64,000 bases of DNA from JALJPB01 sp034111045 (GCA_034111045.1 JAWUYA010000016.1:15486-79485), one strand, 5' to 3'; counted from the first letter of the stretch, positions 8,607-18,228 are shown. The notes: generated by a model not told the origin, from the sequence alone. Translations and numbers: made by a program.

Positions 8607-10589
8607 CTAACTTGCCAGTGCATTAGCAGTTGTTAGCTGCGCTTTTTTGTTTTGTTTTACGGCTTTTCTGCGTCTGTATCGTTTGTCTAAAATAGCTAAT
8701 ATCCCACCGATACACATAAAAATAGCCCCTAACCATATCCAACGAACAAAAGGTTTGTAATGCACACGAATCGCCCAAGCTCCTCCGTCGAGTGGTTCGC
8801 CAAGTGCTACATAGACATCTCTAAATAAGCCGGGATCTATAGCCGCTTCAGTCATACCCATGGTTTGAACCAGATAACTACGACGTTCAGGTTTCAGTAA
8901 ACTGACAAAGTCACCATTTTTATATAGTCTTATTTGTCCTTGTTCGGCGCTATAGTTTGGACCTTCAACCTGCTTAGTTCCGTTAAATTCTATCTGGTAA
9001 CTCGATACCGCAACTTTGTCACCGTTAAACATTTTTACATTCGTTTCAGTTTCATAAGCAGATACTAGCGTCACACCAACGATCGTGACGGCGATACCGG
9101 TATGAGCCATTGTCATACCAAACTGACTCAAAGTTAAACGGCTCAATTGCCATTGACCATTAGGTAATTGAGCTTGATTAACGAGCTCTTTAGCAACCAC
9201 TAAAAACACCCAAAGTGCTAAGGAAATCCCCATCATCACCATGAGATTAAATTCACCGTGATAAAGAAATGGAAATGCGAAGCCAACAAGCAGACTCATG
9301 ACTGAGGTTTTAGGTATAAGTTTACGGAGTTCACCTTTCTTGGCTTTTTTCCAACGGATCATTGGGCCAATGCCCATAACAATGAATAATAAACTCATGA
9401 TTGGCACAAATACCGCATTAAAATACGGAGGACCTACTGAAATTTTACCTAATCCCATGGCATCAACAAATAGCGGATAAAGTGTCCCTAATAAAACGGT
9501 CGTCGCCGCTATGACTAAAACAATATTACAAATGAGGAGTGCTGTTTCACGGGAATACAGAGCAAAACGACTAAATGTTGCCACCTTATTGGCTCTAAAG
9601 GCATATAAGGTTAAAGACCCTCCGACCGCTATTGCTAATAAAAACAAGATAAATGAACCACGAGTAGGGTCAGCCGCAAATGAGTGCACTGAAGTTAATA
9701 CGCCAGAGCGAACAATAAAGGTACCTAATAAACTTAAACTAAAGACAAAAATTGATAACAGCACCGTCCAATTTTTAAAAGTGCCTCGCTTTTCAGTTAC
9801 CGCTAATGAATGGATCAGAGCGGTGCCGACTAGCCATGGCATAAAAGAAGCATTTTCTACGGGATCCCAAAACCACCAGCCACCCCAACCTAGTTCGTAG
9901 TATGCCCACCAACTACCCAAAGCAATACCCGCAGTTAAAAATACCCAAGCAGCGACCACCCAAGGTCGAGCCCAACGCGCCCAAGCCGCATCTAACTTAC
10001 CACACATCAATGCCGCAATAGCAAAAGCAAAAGCAACTGAAAAACCAACATAACCTAAATAAAGCATGGGTGGATGAATAATAAGACCAATATCTTGTAA
10101 TAGTGGATTTAAATCGCGCCCCTCCATAGGAATGGGAAATATGCGTTCAAATGGGTTGGAGGTCAGTAAAGTAAAAGCCATAAACCCTACAGCGACCATA
10201 CCCATTATTGATAACACACGGGCTATAAACGCATCATCGATACCTTTACTATTAATAGCAACCGCTATGGTCCAGCCTGTTAACGCAAAAACCCATAAAA
10301 GCAAAGAGCCCTCATGTCCGCCCCAAACGGCGCTGATTTTAAAATAATAAGGCAGATGACTGTTAGAATGGCTAGCAATATATAGTACAGAAAAGTCATC
10401 ATTTACAAAACTATAAGCAAGCAAAATTATGCTGATAGTCGTAAAAGCAAACATACCAAAGGTTAACGGCTTGGCGTAAGTAAATAATTTATGTTGCTTA
10501 GTAGCAACGCCAATCATAGGGATAACGCTTAAACAAAGGGCAAATGCCATTGCAACAATCAGTGCAAAGTGGCCAATTTCTGGTATCAT
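8607..10589 (-). CDS. ccmF: CcmF, heme lyase core subunit
   Basis: Large multi-spanning inner-membrane protein of 660 residues that transfers heme from holo-CcmE to apocytochrome c with CcmH and CcmI. Diagnostic signatures are WGGHEGSLLLW near residue 90 and the tryptophan-rich WWD region ELGWGGWWFWDPVENASF near residue 225. Around 14-15 hydrophobic segments are spread along the protein, with a soluble periplasmic domain at about 510-610 before the last helix. The start is the ATG at 10589, preceded by GGAG at good spacing; a TTG twelve bases upstream overlaps that ribosome site and is unlikely. It heads the minus-strand arm and is divergent from ccmA. Confidence 0.96.
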   Translation of the reverse strand: MIPEIGHFALIVAMAFALCLSVIPMIGVATKQHKLFTYAKPLTFGMFAFTTISIILLAYSFVNDDFSVLYIASHSNSHLPYYFKISAVWGGHEGSLLLWVFALTGWTIAVAINSKGIDDAFIARVLSIMGMVAVGFMAFTLLTSNPFERIFPIPMEGRDLNPLLQDIGLIIHPPMLYLGYVGFSVAFAFAIAALMCGKLDAAWARWARPWVVAAWVFLTAGIALGSWWAYYELGWGGWWFWDPVENASFMPWLVGTALIHSLAVTEKRGTFKNWTVLLSIFVFSLSLLGTFIVRSGVLTSVHSFAADPTRGSFILFLLAIAVGGSLTLYAFRANKVATFSRFALYSRETALLICNIVLVIAATTVLLGTLYPLFVDAMGLGKISVGPPYFNAVFVPIMSLLFIVMGIGPMIRWKKAKKGELRKLIPKTSVMSLLVGFAFPFLYHGEFNLMVMMGISLALWVFLVVAKELVNQAQLPNGQWQLSRLTLSQFGMTMAHTGIAVTIVGVTLVSAYETETNVKMFNGDKVAVSSYQIEFNGTKQVEGPNYSAEQGQIRLYKNGDFVSLLKPERRSYLVQTMGMTEAAIDPGLFRDVYVALGEPLDGGAWAIRVHYKPFVRWIWLGAIFMCIGGILAILDKRYRRRKAVKQNKKAQLTTANALAS

Positions 10590-10880
10590 TTTTATCTCCA
10601 ATCATTTTATTACATAGGAATAAAATGAAAGTTAGCTAATAGCGTGGTAATTTATATCTGTGGTATCACAAAACATAAGGATTCTAGCATCATAGTTAGC
10701 GCATTTACATACTCAAAGCAGAGTTAAATTTGTTACAATTTATACTAGCCTTTACTTGGCGATATATTATGATATCGGATAAATTAATCGTGAGATTTAA
10801 ATTAGCTATTAACAACAATTTTCAGTGATGACCCTTACTGAAATATTGAGTAATACTACCCTAACTTAAAGTGAATCCCT
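10590..10880. other. Intergenic region between divergent ccmF and ccmA
   Basis: This 291-base AT-rich stretch must hold the promoters for both ccm arms. I see no gene and no strong operator. A segment near 10731-10746 (TTGTTACAATTTATACT) contains hexamers resembling promoter elements, but the spacing is too short for a confident call. Confidence 0.4.
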
Positions 10881-11519
10881 TTGCCTGAATTATCGCCACT
10901 CATTAATGCTAAAAGTCTCACCTGTATTAGAGAAGAACGCATCTTATTTGAACATTTAGAACTCAATATTTGGCCGGGTGATATTGTTCAAATAGAGGGT
11001 GCCAATGGCAGTGGGAAAACCAGTTTATTACGAATTTTAGCGGGCTTGTCACAGCCCTACGAAGGCAATGTATTTTTCCAAGACAAACCTATTAGCCAAA
11101 ATAGAGAAATATTTCATCAAAATTTATTGTTTTTAGGCCACCTCCCCGGCGTAAAAGGGGAAATGAGTGCTCAAGAAAATCTTGCCTTTAATTTAGCATT
11201 ACATGGCCTTGATAGCACAAATGCTGAAGCAACACTCAATAGTGTTAATTTGTTAGGATTTGAAGATGCCCTTGCTTCACATTTAAGTGCAGGACAACAT
11301 CGACGAATAGCGCTAGCAAGACTATGGCAAAGCCAAGCACCTATTTGGATTTTGGATGAACCTTTTGCGGCTATCGATAAACTTGGTGTAAAAAAATTAG
11401 AGCAATTATTTTTGCAACATGCCGCTAACGGGGGCTGCGTTATTTTAACCACCCATCAAGATTTATCATTTGATGATGACCGTATTAACAAAGTCAGTTT
11501 AACTTATCAATATTATTAG
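10881..11519 (+). CDS. ccmA: CcmA, ATPase of the heme handling ABC complex
   Basis: ABC ATPase of 212 residues that, with CcmB and CcmC, releases holo-CcmE. Walker A is GANGSGKTSLLR (about residues 39-50), the signature reads LSAGQHRRIALARL (about 135-148) and Walker B is IWILDEPFAAID (about 156-167). The signature has the unusual LSAGQ order typical of CcmA. The start is TTG at 10881: an in-frame stop lies 9 bases upstream, and no ATG is placed to give the full domain. The ribosome site is weak. ccmB begins 5 bases after its stop. Confidence 0.94.
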   Translation: MPELSPLINAKSLTCIREERILFEHLELNIWPGDIVQIEGANGSGKTSLLRILAGLSQPYEGNVFFQDKPISQNREIFHQNLLFLGHLPGVKGEMSAQENLAFNLALHGLDSTNAEATLNSVNLLGFEDALASHLSAGQHRRIALARLWQSQAPIWILDEPFAAIDKLGVKKLEQLFLQHAANGGCVILTTHQDLSFDDDRINKVSLTYQYY

Positions 11520-11524
11520 AGAGC

Positions 11525-12220
11525 ATGATGACCAATAGCCCTTCACTTTCTTATAAAGAGGCCTTTTTTTTAATTATTAAACGCGATTTAACCATCGCCT
11601 TTCGCCATCGCGACGATATTATCAACCCGTTACTTTTTTTTGTTATTGTGGTGACTTTGTTCCCGCTTGGTATAGGACCCGAATCAACTACCTTATCACG
11701 TATTGCCCCAGGTATTATTTGGGTAGCCGCCTTATTATCGACATTATTGTCATTAGACCGGTTATTTAAATCTGATCACAGTGACGGCTCCCTTGAGCAG
11801 ATGCTGTTAAGCCCTCACCCTGTTTTTATTTTAGTGTTAGGTAAAATCATTGCACATTGGTTATTAACAGGTTTACCTCTTATTTTAGTAGCCCCTTTGT
11901 TAGCTGTGTTATTGCATTTAAATGAAAACAGTTACGGCGCACTTATGTTGACCTTATTATTAGGCACGCCGGTATTAAGTTTATTAGGCGCTATAGGGGT
12001 GGCTTTAACTGTGGGTATTAAAAAAGGAGGGGTATTATTAAGCTTACTTGTACTCCCGCTTTACATCCCTGTATTGATATTTGCAACTAGCGCCATAGAT
12101 ACTGCGGCAATGAACTTACCTTACAGTGGGCAACTTGCTATAATTGCCGCACTGTTTTTCGGCTCTTTAACCTTAGCACCTTTCGCTGTAAGTGCAGCAT
12201 TAAAAGTGAGTACTAATTAA
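11525..12220 (+). CDS. ccmB: CcmB, heme exporter membrane subunit
   Basis: Integral membrane protein of 231 residues with six hydrophobic segments, partner of CcmA and CcmC in loading and releasing heme on CcmE. Family features include KRDLTIAFRHRDDIINPLLFF at the N-terminus and the SLDRLFKSDHSDGSLEQMLL loop after the second helix (each is a single conserved stretch). Two ATG codons in tandem (11525 and 11528) follow GAGAGC, so either may be used. It sits between ccmA (4-base gap) and ccmC (2-base gap), which indicates one transcript. Confidence 0.95.
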   Translation: MMTNSPSLSYKEAFFLIIKRDLTIAFRHRDDIINPLLFFVIVVTLFPLGIGPESTTLSRIAPGIIWVAALLSTLLSLDRLFKSDHSDGSLEQMLLSPHPVFILVLGKIIAHWLLTGLPLILVAPLLAVLLHLNENSYGALMLTLLLGTPVLSLLGAIGVALTVGIKKGGVLLSLLVLPLYIPVLIFATSAIDTAAMNLPYSGQLAIIAALFFGSLTLAPFAVSAALKVSTN

Positions 12221-12222
12221 TC

Positions 12223-12996
12223 ATGTGGAAATGGCTACATCCTTATGCAAACCCTGAAGTGAGTTATCACTTCACCGGTAAACTTATACCTTGGTTTATT
12301 GCCCTAGCGGCAATTTTTTTATCTGTTGGCTTAGTCTGGGCGCTAGCTTTTGCGCCCGCTGATTACCAACAAGGTGAAAGCTTTCGTATTTTCTATTTAC
12401 ATGTGCCTGCTGCCATGTTCTCGATGAGTATTTATTTTGCTATGGCAGTCGCAGCTTTTTGCTCGCTAGTTTGGCAATTAAAACTCTCTGATGCTGCAGC
12501 TTCGGCTATGGCTCCGGTTGGCGCAACCTTTACCGCAATAGCATTAATTACTGGCGCTGCTTGGGGCAAGCCTATGTGGGGCACATGGTGGATTTGGGAC
12601 GCTCGATTAACTTCAGAGCTGATACTGCTATTTTTATACCTGGGTGTCATGGCCCTTCACAATGCCTTTGAGGATAAAAACTTAGCAGGTAAAGCGGCTG
12701 GCATTTTAACCCTTGTTGGTTCAATTAACTTACCCATTATTAAATATTCAGTTGAATGGTGGAACACCCTTCACCAAGGTGCAACGGTTAGTAAATTGGG
12801 TAAACCGTCAATGACTGCAGAGATGTTTTGGCCATTTTTGATCTGCTTTTTAGGGTTTGCATTTTTAATCAGTTTTATTATTTGTATACGCTTTCGAACT
12901 GAAATTTTATCTAGAAACTCAATGCGTCCTTGGGTGAAACAATTAGTTTTTTTTGCAACTACTCCAGTTTCAACAAATCACGCAGGGGAGAAATAA
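12223..12996 (+). CDS. ccmC: CcmC, heme-binding inner-membrane protein
   Basis: Protein of 257 residues that attaches heme to CcmE. It carries the tryptophan-rich signature GTWWIWDARLTSELILL in the periplasmic loop (about 122-138) and the flanking His residues expected to bind heme (LHVPAAM near residue 60 and NTLHQGATV near residue 185). Six membrane segments are visible. ccmD begins one base after its stop, so the two are translated together. Confidence 0.96.
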   Translation: MWKWLHPYANPEVSYHFTGKLIPWFIALAAIFLSVGLVWALAFAPADYQQGESFRIFYLHVPAAMFSMSIYFAMAVAAFCSLVWQLKLSDAAASAMAPVGATFTAIALITGAAWGKPMWGTWWIWDARLTSELILLFLYLGVMALHNAFEDKNLAGKAAGILTLVGSINLPIIKYSVEWWNTLHQGATVSKLGKPSMTAEMFWPFLICFLGFAFLISFIICIRFRTEILSRNSMRPWVKQLVFFATTPVSTNHAGEK

Positions 12997-12997
12997 T

Positions 12998-13282
12998 ATG
13001 CAGTTTACTAGTGTTAGTGATTTTTTAGCTATGGGTGGCTATGGCTTTTATGTTTGGCTCTCCTACGGTGTTACTGCGCTTTTATTGATACTGTTGGTGG
13101 TTGCCAGTAACAGTCAAAATACAGCAGTGATTAAGCATATACTGGCTCGTCAAAAACGCGAAAACAAATTACGTCAAGCCGCTGTACAACAAAAGCAGCA
13201 GCAAAACCAGGCGTCAGCTTTAGCTAATAATACTAACGTTGAAGTCAAACATGTAAATGATTCTAACGAGGTATCACCATGA
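12998..13282 (+). CDS. ccmD: CcmD, small membrane subunit of the heme handling complex
   Basis: Small protein of 94 residues needed to release holo-CcmE from CcmABC. It has the typical short periplasmic start with FLAMGGYGFYVWLSYG, one membrane helix (about 18-42) and a charged, Gln-rich cytoplasmic tail. The tail of about 50 residues is longer than in E. coli CcmD (69 residues in total). I use the ATG at 12998, with GGGGAG upstream; a TTG 45 bases earlier lies inside ccmC. Its stop overlaps the ccmE start. Confidence 0.9.
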   Translation: MQFTSVSDFLAMGGYGFYVWLSYGVTALLLILLVVASNSQNTAVIKHILARQKRENKLRQAAVQQKQQQNQASALANNTNVEVKHVNDSNEVSP

Positions 13283-13779
13283 ATCCACGCCGAAAGAAAC
13301 GACTCACCATCATTGCTACCATTATTATTGGGTTAGCTGTTGTTGTTGGTTTAGTGCTTTATGCACTAAGCCAAAATATTAATTTATTCTACTCACCAAC
13401 AGAAATTCACAACGGCAAAAAAGACTCAGGTTTAAAAGCTATTGAAGGCCAAAGAATTCGTATTGGTGGCTTAGTCGTACCGGGGAGTGTTCATCGCGAT
13501 AATGACAGTTTAAAAGTCAGTTTTACACTTGCTGATATGAGAATGCCTATTGTTTTTAATAAAGATGATTTAGTCGTCACCGTAAAATATGACGGTATCC
13601 TGCCGGATTTGTTTCGTGAAGGTCAAGGGATAGTCGCTAATGGCATGTTAGTTAAAGATGGTTCAATAAGTGGTTTTTTAATTGATGCCAGTGAAGTTTT
13701 GGCTAAACATGATGAAAACTATATGCCCAAAGAACTGGCTGATTCACTTGAAGAAACAAAGAGCGACTATAGCCAATAA
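13279..13779 (+). CDS. ccmE: CcmE, periplasmic heme chaperone
   Basis: Membrane-anchored heme carrier of 166 residues. It has an N-terminal positive stretch (MNPRRKKRL), one helix (about 10-30) and an OB-fold domain. The heme is bound covalently at the His in LAKHDENYMP (His144), with Tyr148 as the axial ligand position. It overlaps ccmD by four bases and ends the plus-strand arm ccmABCDE. Confidence 0.96.
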   Translation: MNPRRKKRLTIIATIIIGLAVVVGLVLYALSQNINLFYSPTEIHNGKKDSGLKAIEGQRIRIGGLVVPGSVHRDNDSLKVSFTLADMRMPIVFNKDDLVVTVKYDGILPDLFREGQGIVANGMLVKDGSISGFLIDASEVLAKHDENYMPKELADSLEETKSDYSQ

Positions 13780-13902
13780 ATAAACAGAGTCGTCGGGTAC
13801 CAACCTTCAAAGGCAAAAATATAGCTAGAGATAAAATAACGGTGCCCGTCATACTTTTCTCGTTTATCTGTTGACCCTTTGTATTATTTCAATGGCTATA
13901 CC

Positions 13903-15042
13903 TTACTTTTTAAAAACTCGCTGTCCTGAAATCCAGGTTTCTAGTACTTCTACATTCTCATCCAGGACAACAAAATTAGCGGCTGCGCCGACGATTAGTG
14001 ATGCTGGCTTGCCATTATCTCCACTGTTTAGATAATTAGTTGGATATTGACTTGCCATGCGAATAGCTTCGTCTAAAGCGATATTCAACTTTTGATGACA
14101 ATTACGCACAGCTGTCGCCATATCTAATACTGAACCGGCGAGTTCACCGGTAGTTGATGTTAACTTTCCATCGGCTAAATGAACGGTTCGATTAAAAAAA
14201 TCAAACTCTTTTTCTTTAGTACCTAACGGCGGCATAGCATCAGTGACTAAAAATATACGACCTTTGGGCTTGATTTTTATCGCCAACTGACAAGTTGCTA
14301 AATCGACATGATGACCATCAACAATTAAACTACAGCTAGTGTGATCGTTTAAAAGAGCGGTACCAACCACACCTGGCTCTCGTCCTTGCAGAGGTGACAT
14401 AGCATTAAATAAATGAGTAAAGCCACTAGCTCCAAAATTGACAGCCTGTTGCGCTGTTGCATGATCAGCATTGGTATGGCCTAAGCAGACTTTAATTCCT
14501 AACAACACCATACGTGCTATATCTGCCAATATTACAGTTTCAGGGGCTAGGGTCACGATAATTTTGCCTATGTCTTTACGTTCAAGTACTTGCCATTCCT
14601 TCTCGGTGATTGGGCGAATAAATTCAGCACTGTGAGCCCCTTTTTTGGCAATACTAAGATGAGGACCCTCGAAATGAATACCTAAAATACCGAGAATATT
14701 ATCTTTAAGGGCTTGAGCAATAGCATCGGCCGCTTGTGTCATCACTTCCACTTGATCTGTGATTAACGTTGGCAACATCCCTGTGGTACCAAACTGAGCA
14801 TGAGCACTCATCATGGTTTTAATATGACCAACTGAAGGAGAATCATTAAATAAGACTCCTCCGCCACCATTAACTTGTAAATCAACAAAGCCAGGGGCAA
14901 GTAAACCTTTGACATGATAATCAATACCGGTGATATTTTGATCGATAGCGATTATTTTGCCGTCATTAATAGTCAACACTTGGTCACTACTAAAATCTTG
15001 ACCATCAAATAGTCTTTGTGCATGTAAACGAAGTTGGCTCAT
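13903..15042 (-). CDS. nagA: N-acetylglucosamine-6-phosphate deacetylase
   Basis: Cytoplasmic amidohydrolase of 379 residues that turns GlcNAc-6-phosphate into glucosamine-6-phosphate and acetate. Visible family motifs are LAPGFVDLQVNGGGG (about 49-63), the metal-site HFEGPH (about 124-129), LGHTNAD (about 188-194), HLFNAMSPLQGREPG (about 209-223) and the catalytic-Asp region LVTDAMPPLG (about 268-277). It is 57 bases downstream of nagK, so the two form a GlcNAc catabolic pair. No glucosamine-6-phosphate deaminase, permease or regulator gene is present in this window. Confidence 0.95.
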   Translation of the reverse strand: MSQLRLHAQRLFDGQDFSSDQVLTINDGKIIAIDQNITGIDYHVKGLLAPGFVDLQVNGGGGVLFNDSPSVGHIKTMMSAHAQFGTTGMLPTLITDQVEVMTQAADAIAQALKDNILGILGIHFEGPHLSIAKKGAHSAEFIRPITEKEWQVLERKDIGKIIVTLAPETVILADIARMVLLGIKVCLGHTNADHATAQQAVNFGASGFTHLFNAMSPLQGREPGVVGTALLNDHTSCSLIVDGHHVDLATCQLAIKIKPKGRIFLVTDAMPPLGTKEKEFDFFNRTVHLADGKLTSTTGELAGSVLDMATAVRNCHQKLNIALDEAIRMASQYPTNYLNSGDNGKPASLIVGAAANFVVLDENVEVLETWISGQRVFKK

Positions 15043-15099
15043 ATTAATGGTGATCCTTACAACTGATTATTGATGACTGACAACTGATAAAAAGCTTAT

Positions 15100-15990
15100 T
15101 TACTGAAGGGCTAATTGTGTTTTAGCAAACAGCACTGCACCCATTTCAGGTGGGTTAAGCGGTTCTGAAAGTATGCTGCGGGTTTTGTCACTTAACCACG
15201 GTTTGAGCCTTGGTGCGAGTCCGCCAATCATAGACATTCGAGGAGGATTTTTATTGGATAAGGTTTGAGTTATATGATTAATATAATTGGCTCCTTCTTC
15301 AATGATACTTTTAGCGACTTTATCTCCTTGCTCTGCCGCATCAAATACTAAATGGGCTAGCTGAGCGAAAAAGGTGGCCGGTTTACCCGCAATAACTTCA
15401 ACTAAGGCAGTATCATTTTTACAATTAAGCTTTTTTAATAAAAAATGAGTCATTATCGAAGGAGCAACAATACCGTCGATGGATAACAATACTTGCTTCG
15501 CCGCTTGTAAGCCAAACCAAGCACCACTGCCTTTATCGCCGTGGGGAAAGCCATGAGCACCAATGATAAAGGGATGACCATCAACATAAGAGAAACCACA
15601 TGAGCCTGTGCCAGTGATCATCACAGCACCTTCGCCACCTTGGTGAGCACCTAAACAAGCAATGAACAAGTCTGTCGCTAAAAAAAATTGTTTAAACGGG
15701 TGCTGCCATGATGACATTTTATCAAATAATACGGGTAAATTAACACCGGCTAGCCCAACACCGGCAATAATATTATTAAGAGGGATATCGGCTAAGTGTG
15801 CATCTTCTAATGCTAATAAAGCCGAGGCAGTAATTGAGTTAGTCGCTTGTTCAAAACCATGTAATGGATTGCCTGGTCCTGAAATACCTGTCCCTAAAAT
15901 AATATTATCTTTTGATACCACCACCGCTTTGCATTTACTACCACCACCATCGATACCTAAAAAATAGTGTGGTTGTTTGTTATTTAACAT
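15100..15990 (-). CDS. nagK: N-acetylglucosamine kinase (BadF/BadG ATPase family)
   Basis: Kinase of 296 residues expected to phosphorylate GlcNAc after uptake, the Shewanella-type enzyme rather than the ROK family of E. coli. The phosphate-1 loop is GIDGGGSKCKAVV near the N-terminus, and GTGSCGFSYVDG near residue 128 plus GGLAPRL near residue 258 mark the ASKHA fold. I prefer the ATG at 15990, with GAGAA upstream, over a GTG one codon earlier. Its place beside nagA supports GlcNAc as the substrate over glucose or glucosamine. Confidence 0.85.
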   Translation of the reverse strand: MLNNKQPHYFLGIDGGGSKCKAVVVSKDNIILGTGISGPGNPLHGFEQATNSITASALLALEDAHLADIPLNNIIAGVGLAGVNLPVLFDKMSSWQHPFKQFFLATDLFIACLGAHQGGEGAVMITGTGSCGFSYVDGHPFIIGAHGFPHGDKGSGAWFGLQAAKQVLLSIDGIVAPSIMTHFLLKKLNCKNDTALVEVIAGKPATFFAQLAHLVFDAAEQGDKVAKSIIEEGANYINHITQTLSNKNPPRMSMIGGLAPRLKPWLSDKTRSILSEPLNPPEMGAVLFAKTQLALQ

Positions 15991-16062
15991 CACATTCTCA
16001 TCTTAATATAACTGATCGCTCGCGGTAAAATGACAAAAGTATATTAACAAATTAACCCTGAC

Positions 16063-17715
16063 CTATGATGACCTATGATTTTCTTTTTTATAATAGTTCA
16101 TTAAATTGCGCGTTGAGCAATCATGGTTATCTAGGTTAGCGTCAGTTTCAAGTTCTTTTTGTATGTTAGCAGCTAAACCTTTTCCTAGCTCAACACCCCA
16201 TTGATCAAATGAACATATCTGTAAAATAATACCTTGAACAAAAATCTTATGCTCATACGCCGCAATTAAGTTGCCTAACGTAGCGGGATCAATACGTTTG
16301 AGTAGTATAGTATTGGTTGGTCTATTGCCTTTATGAACTTTATGCGGTGCCACAGTATCAATGTAATCATCAGTACGGCCTTTGGCTTTTAAATCAGCTC
16401 TTACTTGTTCTTCATTAACACCCGACATCAATGCTTGTGTTTGTGCGAAGAAGTTTGCCATTAATACTTCATGATGACCAGCCACAGGAGTAACACTAGC
16501 AATTGAACCAATAAAGTCGGCTGGAACTACATTATTACTTTGGTGCAGATATTGATAGAAAGCATGTTGGCCATTAATACCTACTTCGCCCCAAATGGTT
16601 GGCACGGTCGCGTAATCAATTTCGGAGCCATCCCAGCTCACTGATTTTCCATTGCTTTCCATTTCCGCTTGTTGTAAATAAGCACTGAGCATATGAAGGG
16701 TTTGATCATAGGGTAGAATAGCTTGTGATTGAGCACCTAAAAAAGTAGTATTCCAAACACTAATCAGCGCCATGATAACGGGCATGTTGTCTTTGAGTGG
16801 TGCATTAAGAAAATGTTCATCCATTTCATTAGCACCTTGTAATAAAACTTTAAATTGTTCAAAACCAATATCTAAAGCAATAGGCAAACCGATGCCTGAC
16901 CAAAGTGAGAAGCGACCACCCACCCAGTCCCACATATCAAAAATATTTTCTTCATCAATACCAAAACTCATTGCATTTTCTTTATTGGCAGTTACAGCAA
17001 CAAAATGTTTTGCAACTGATTTTTGATCAAAAGAAAAAGATGTTAACCAATTAATGGCTGTTTTAGCGTTGGTCATCGTTTCTGCGGTTGTGAATGTTTT
17101 TGAGGACACAATAAACAGTACTTTTTCAGGATTTAGCGGTCGAAGTATTTCAACAATTTGCGCACCATCAACATTAGACACATAATGAACATTGACACTA
17201 TTATCGCTGTAATGCTTTAACGCTTCAGTGACCATTTGTGGACCAAGATTCGAGCCACCAACACCAATATTAACTATGTCGGTGATACGTTTGCCTGAAT
17301 AACCTAACCAGTGACCCTGACGTACTTTATTAACAAACACTTCCATATCTGCCAATTGCGCTTTGACTTGTTCCGTCAGGTTTTCGCCATCAACAATTAA
17401 AGCTTCGTTACTCTGGCGTCGTAATGCAGTGTGCAATACCGCCCGGTTTTCAGTGGTGTTGATTTTTTCACCACTAAACATTTTACTGCGCCATTGAGCT
17501 ACTTCAGTTTCATCCGCTAGCTCTAATAAGTGCTTCATGGTTTCACTGTCGATTAAGTTTTTTGAGTAATCTAATAAGAGTCTTGGCAGTTCAATTGAAA
17601 ATTTATCAAAGCGTTGACTGTCCTCGGCAAACAAGGTGTTCATGTGTTGAATTTTTTTATCTTTTGCCAGTTGGTTAAGTATTGTCCAACTAGATAATGT
17701 TTGGCGAGTGGGCAT
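16063..17715 (-). CDS. pgi: Glucose-6-phosphate isomerase
   Basis: Glycolytic enzyme of 550 residues that interconverts glucose-6-phosphate and fructose-6-phosphate. It has the family signatures VGGSNLGP (about 152-159), SSKTFTTAETMTNA (about 206-219), GGRFSLWSGIGLPIA (about 267-281), HQSNNVVPADFI (about 388-399) and FDQWGVELGKGLA near the C-terminus (about 508-520). Length is normal for the family. It lies upstream of nagK on the same strand with a 72-base gap; fructose-6-phosphate is the end product of GlcNAc breakdown, so co-placement makes metabolic sense. Confidence 0.97.
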   Translation of the reverse strand: MPTRQTLSSWTILNQLAKDKKIQHMNTLFAEDSQRFDKFSIELPRLLLDYSKNLIDSETMKHLLELADETEVAQWRSKMFSGEKINTTENRAVLHTALRRQSNEALIVDGENLTEQVKAQLADMEVFVNKVRQGHWLGYSGKRITDIVNIGVGGSNLGPQMVTEALKHYSDNSVNVHYVSNVDGAQIVEILRPLNPEKVLFIVSSKTFTTAETMTNAKTAINWLTSFSFDQKSVAKHFVAVTANKENAMSFGIDEENIFDMWDWVGGRFSLWSGIGLPIALDIGFEQFKVLLQGANEMDEHFLNAPLKDNMPVIMALISVWNTTFLGAQSQAILPYDQTLHMLSAYLQQAEMESNGKSVSWDGSEIDYATVPTIWGEVGINGQHAFYQYLHQSNNVVPADFIGSIASVTPVAGHHEVLMANFFAQTQALMSGVNEEQVRADLKAKGRTDDYIDTVAPHKVHKGNRPTNTILLKRIDPATLGNLIAAYEHKIFVQGIILQICSFDQWGVELGKGLAANIQKELETDANLDNHDCSTRNLMNYYKKENHRSS

Positions 17716-18228
17716 AATTGTTCCTAATATGCGTTGACAAGTCTGTATTTAAAATAAATAACATCTTAAACAATAATAACATAAAGACTATGATAAATTT
17801 ATGGCAAAGGTAATATTAACTAGCGCTTAAGAGGTCACAACGTTATTAATTGATGACCCTAAAAAAGGAGAATAAAGCCTAGTGAGGCAATATATACTTG
17901 AGCAAATAGTCATCAGGCAAAATTTAACCGCGCTTGGTTGTTAGCCATTTTTAAACTTCGGTAAAACCTTCCTTTATTTGGGCTCAACGTTCTCGTTGTT
18001 TATTATTTAATTTTATAATCATAATACAAAATATCACAGTGACAATAATGATAGCAATTATGGGATACACTACTTCAGGACGAAATAAATTAGTTAACCA
18101 TTCGATGAAAAAATCCTTTTAATATTGATATAATTCATTATGCCATCTAATTGTAATTAAATAGTTAAGCTATTACTAAGTGGGTTTTTGTACTAAGTTA
18201 CCGTGGTACTGCTAATAATATCTTAACA
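17716..18228. other. 513-base intergenic region upstream of pgi
   Basis: This stretch contains the pgi upstream region and, near its right half, one 40-codon open frame that is listed separately. Apart from that I see only AT-rich DNA, with no clear operator, terminator or RNA gene. Confidence 0.5.
17984..18106 (-). CDS. Possible 40-residue membrane peptide with an AUC start
   Basis: An open frame encodes about 40 residues: a short amphipathic start (IEWLTNLFRPEVVY), one hydrophobic helix of about 17 residues (PIIAIIIVTVIFCIMII) and a basic tail (KLNNKQRER). This is a typical single-pass small membrane protein layout. There is no ATG, GTG or TTG before the helix; an in-frame stop is only five codons upstream of the presumed start. 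An AAGGA lies seven bases before an ATC codon at 18106, exactly where a start would be expected. It could be a real gene using a rare start, a gene whose ATG mutated to ATC, or chance. Family unknown. Confidence 0.33.
   Translation of the reverse strand: MEWLTNLFRPEVVYPIIAIIIVTVIFCIMIIKLNNKQRER

Noticed and set aside
13780..13902. Weak inverted repeat (GGGTACC and GGTGCCC) between ccmE and nagA as a terminator
   Set aside because: One mismatch and a loop of over 40 bases; not convincing as an intrinsic terminator.
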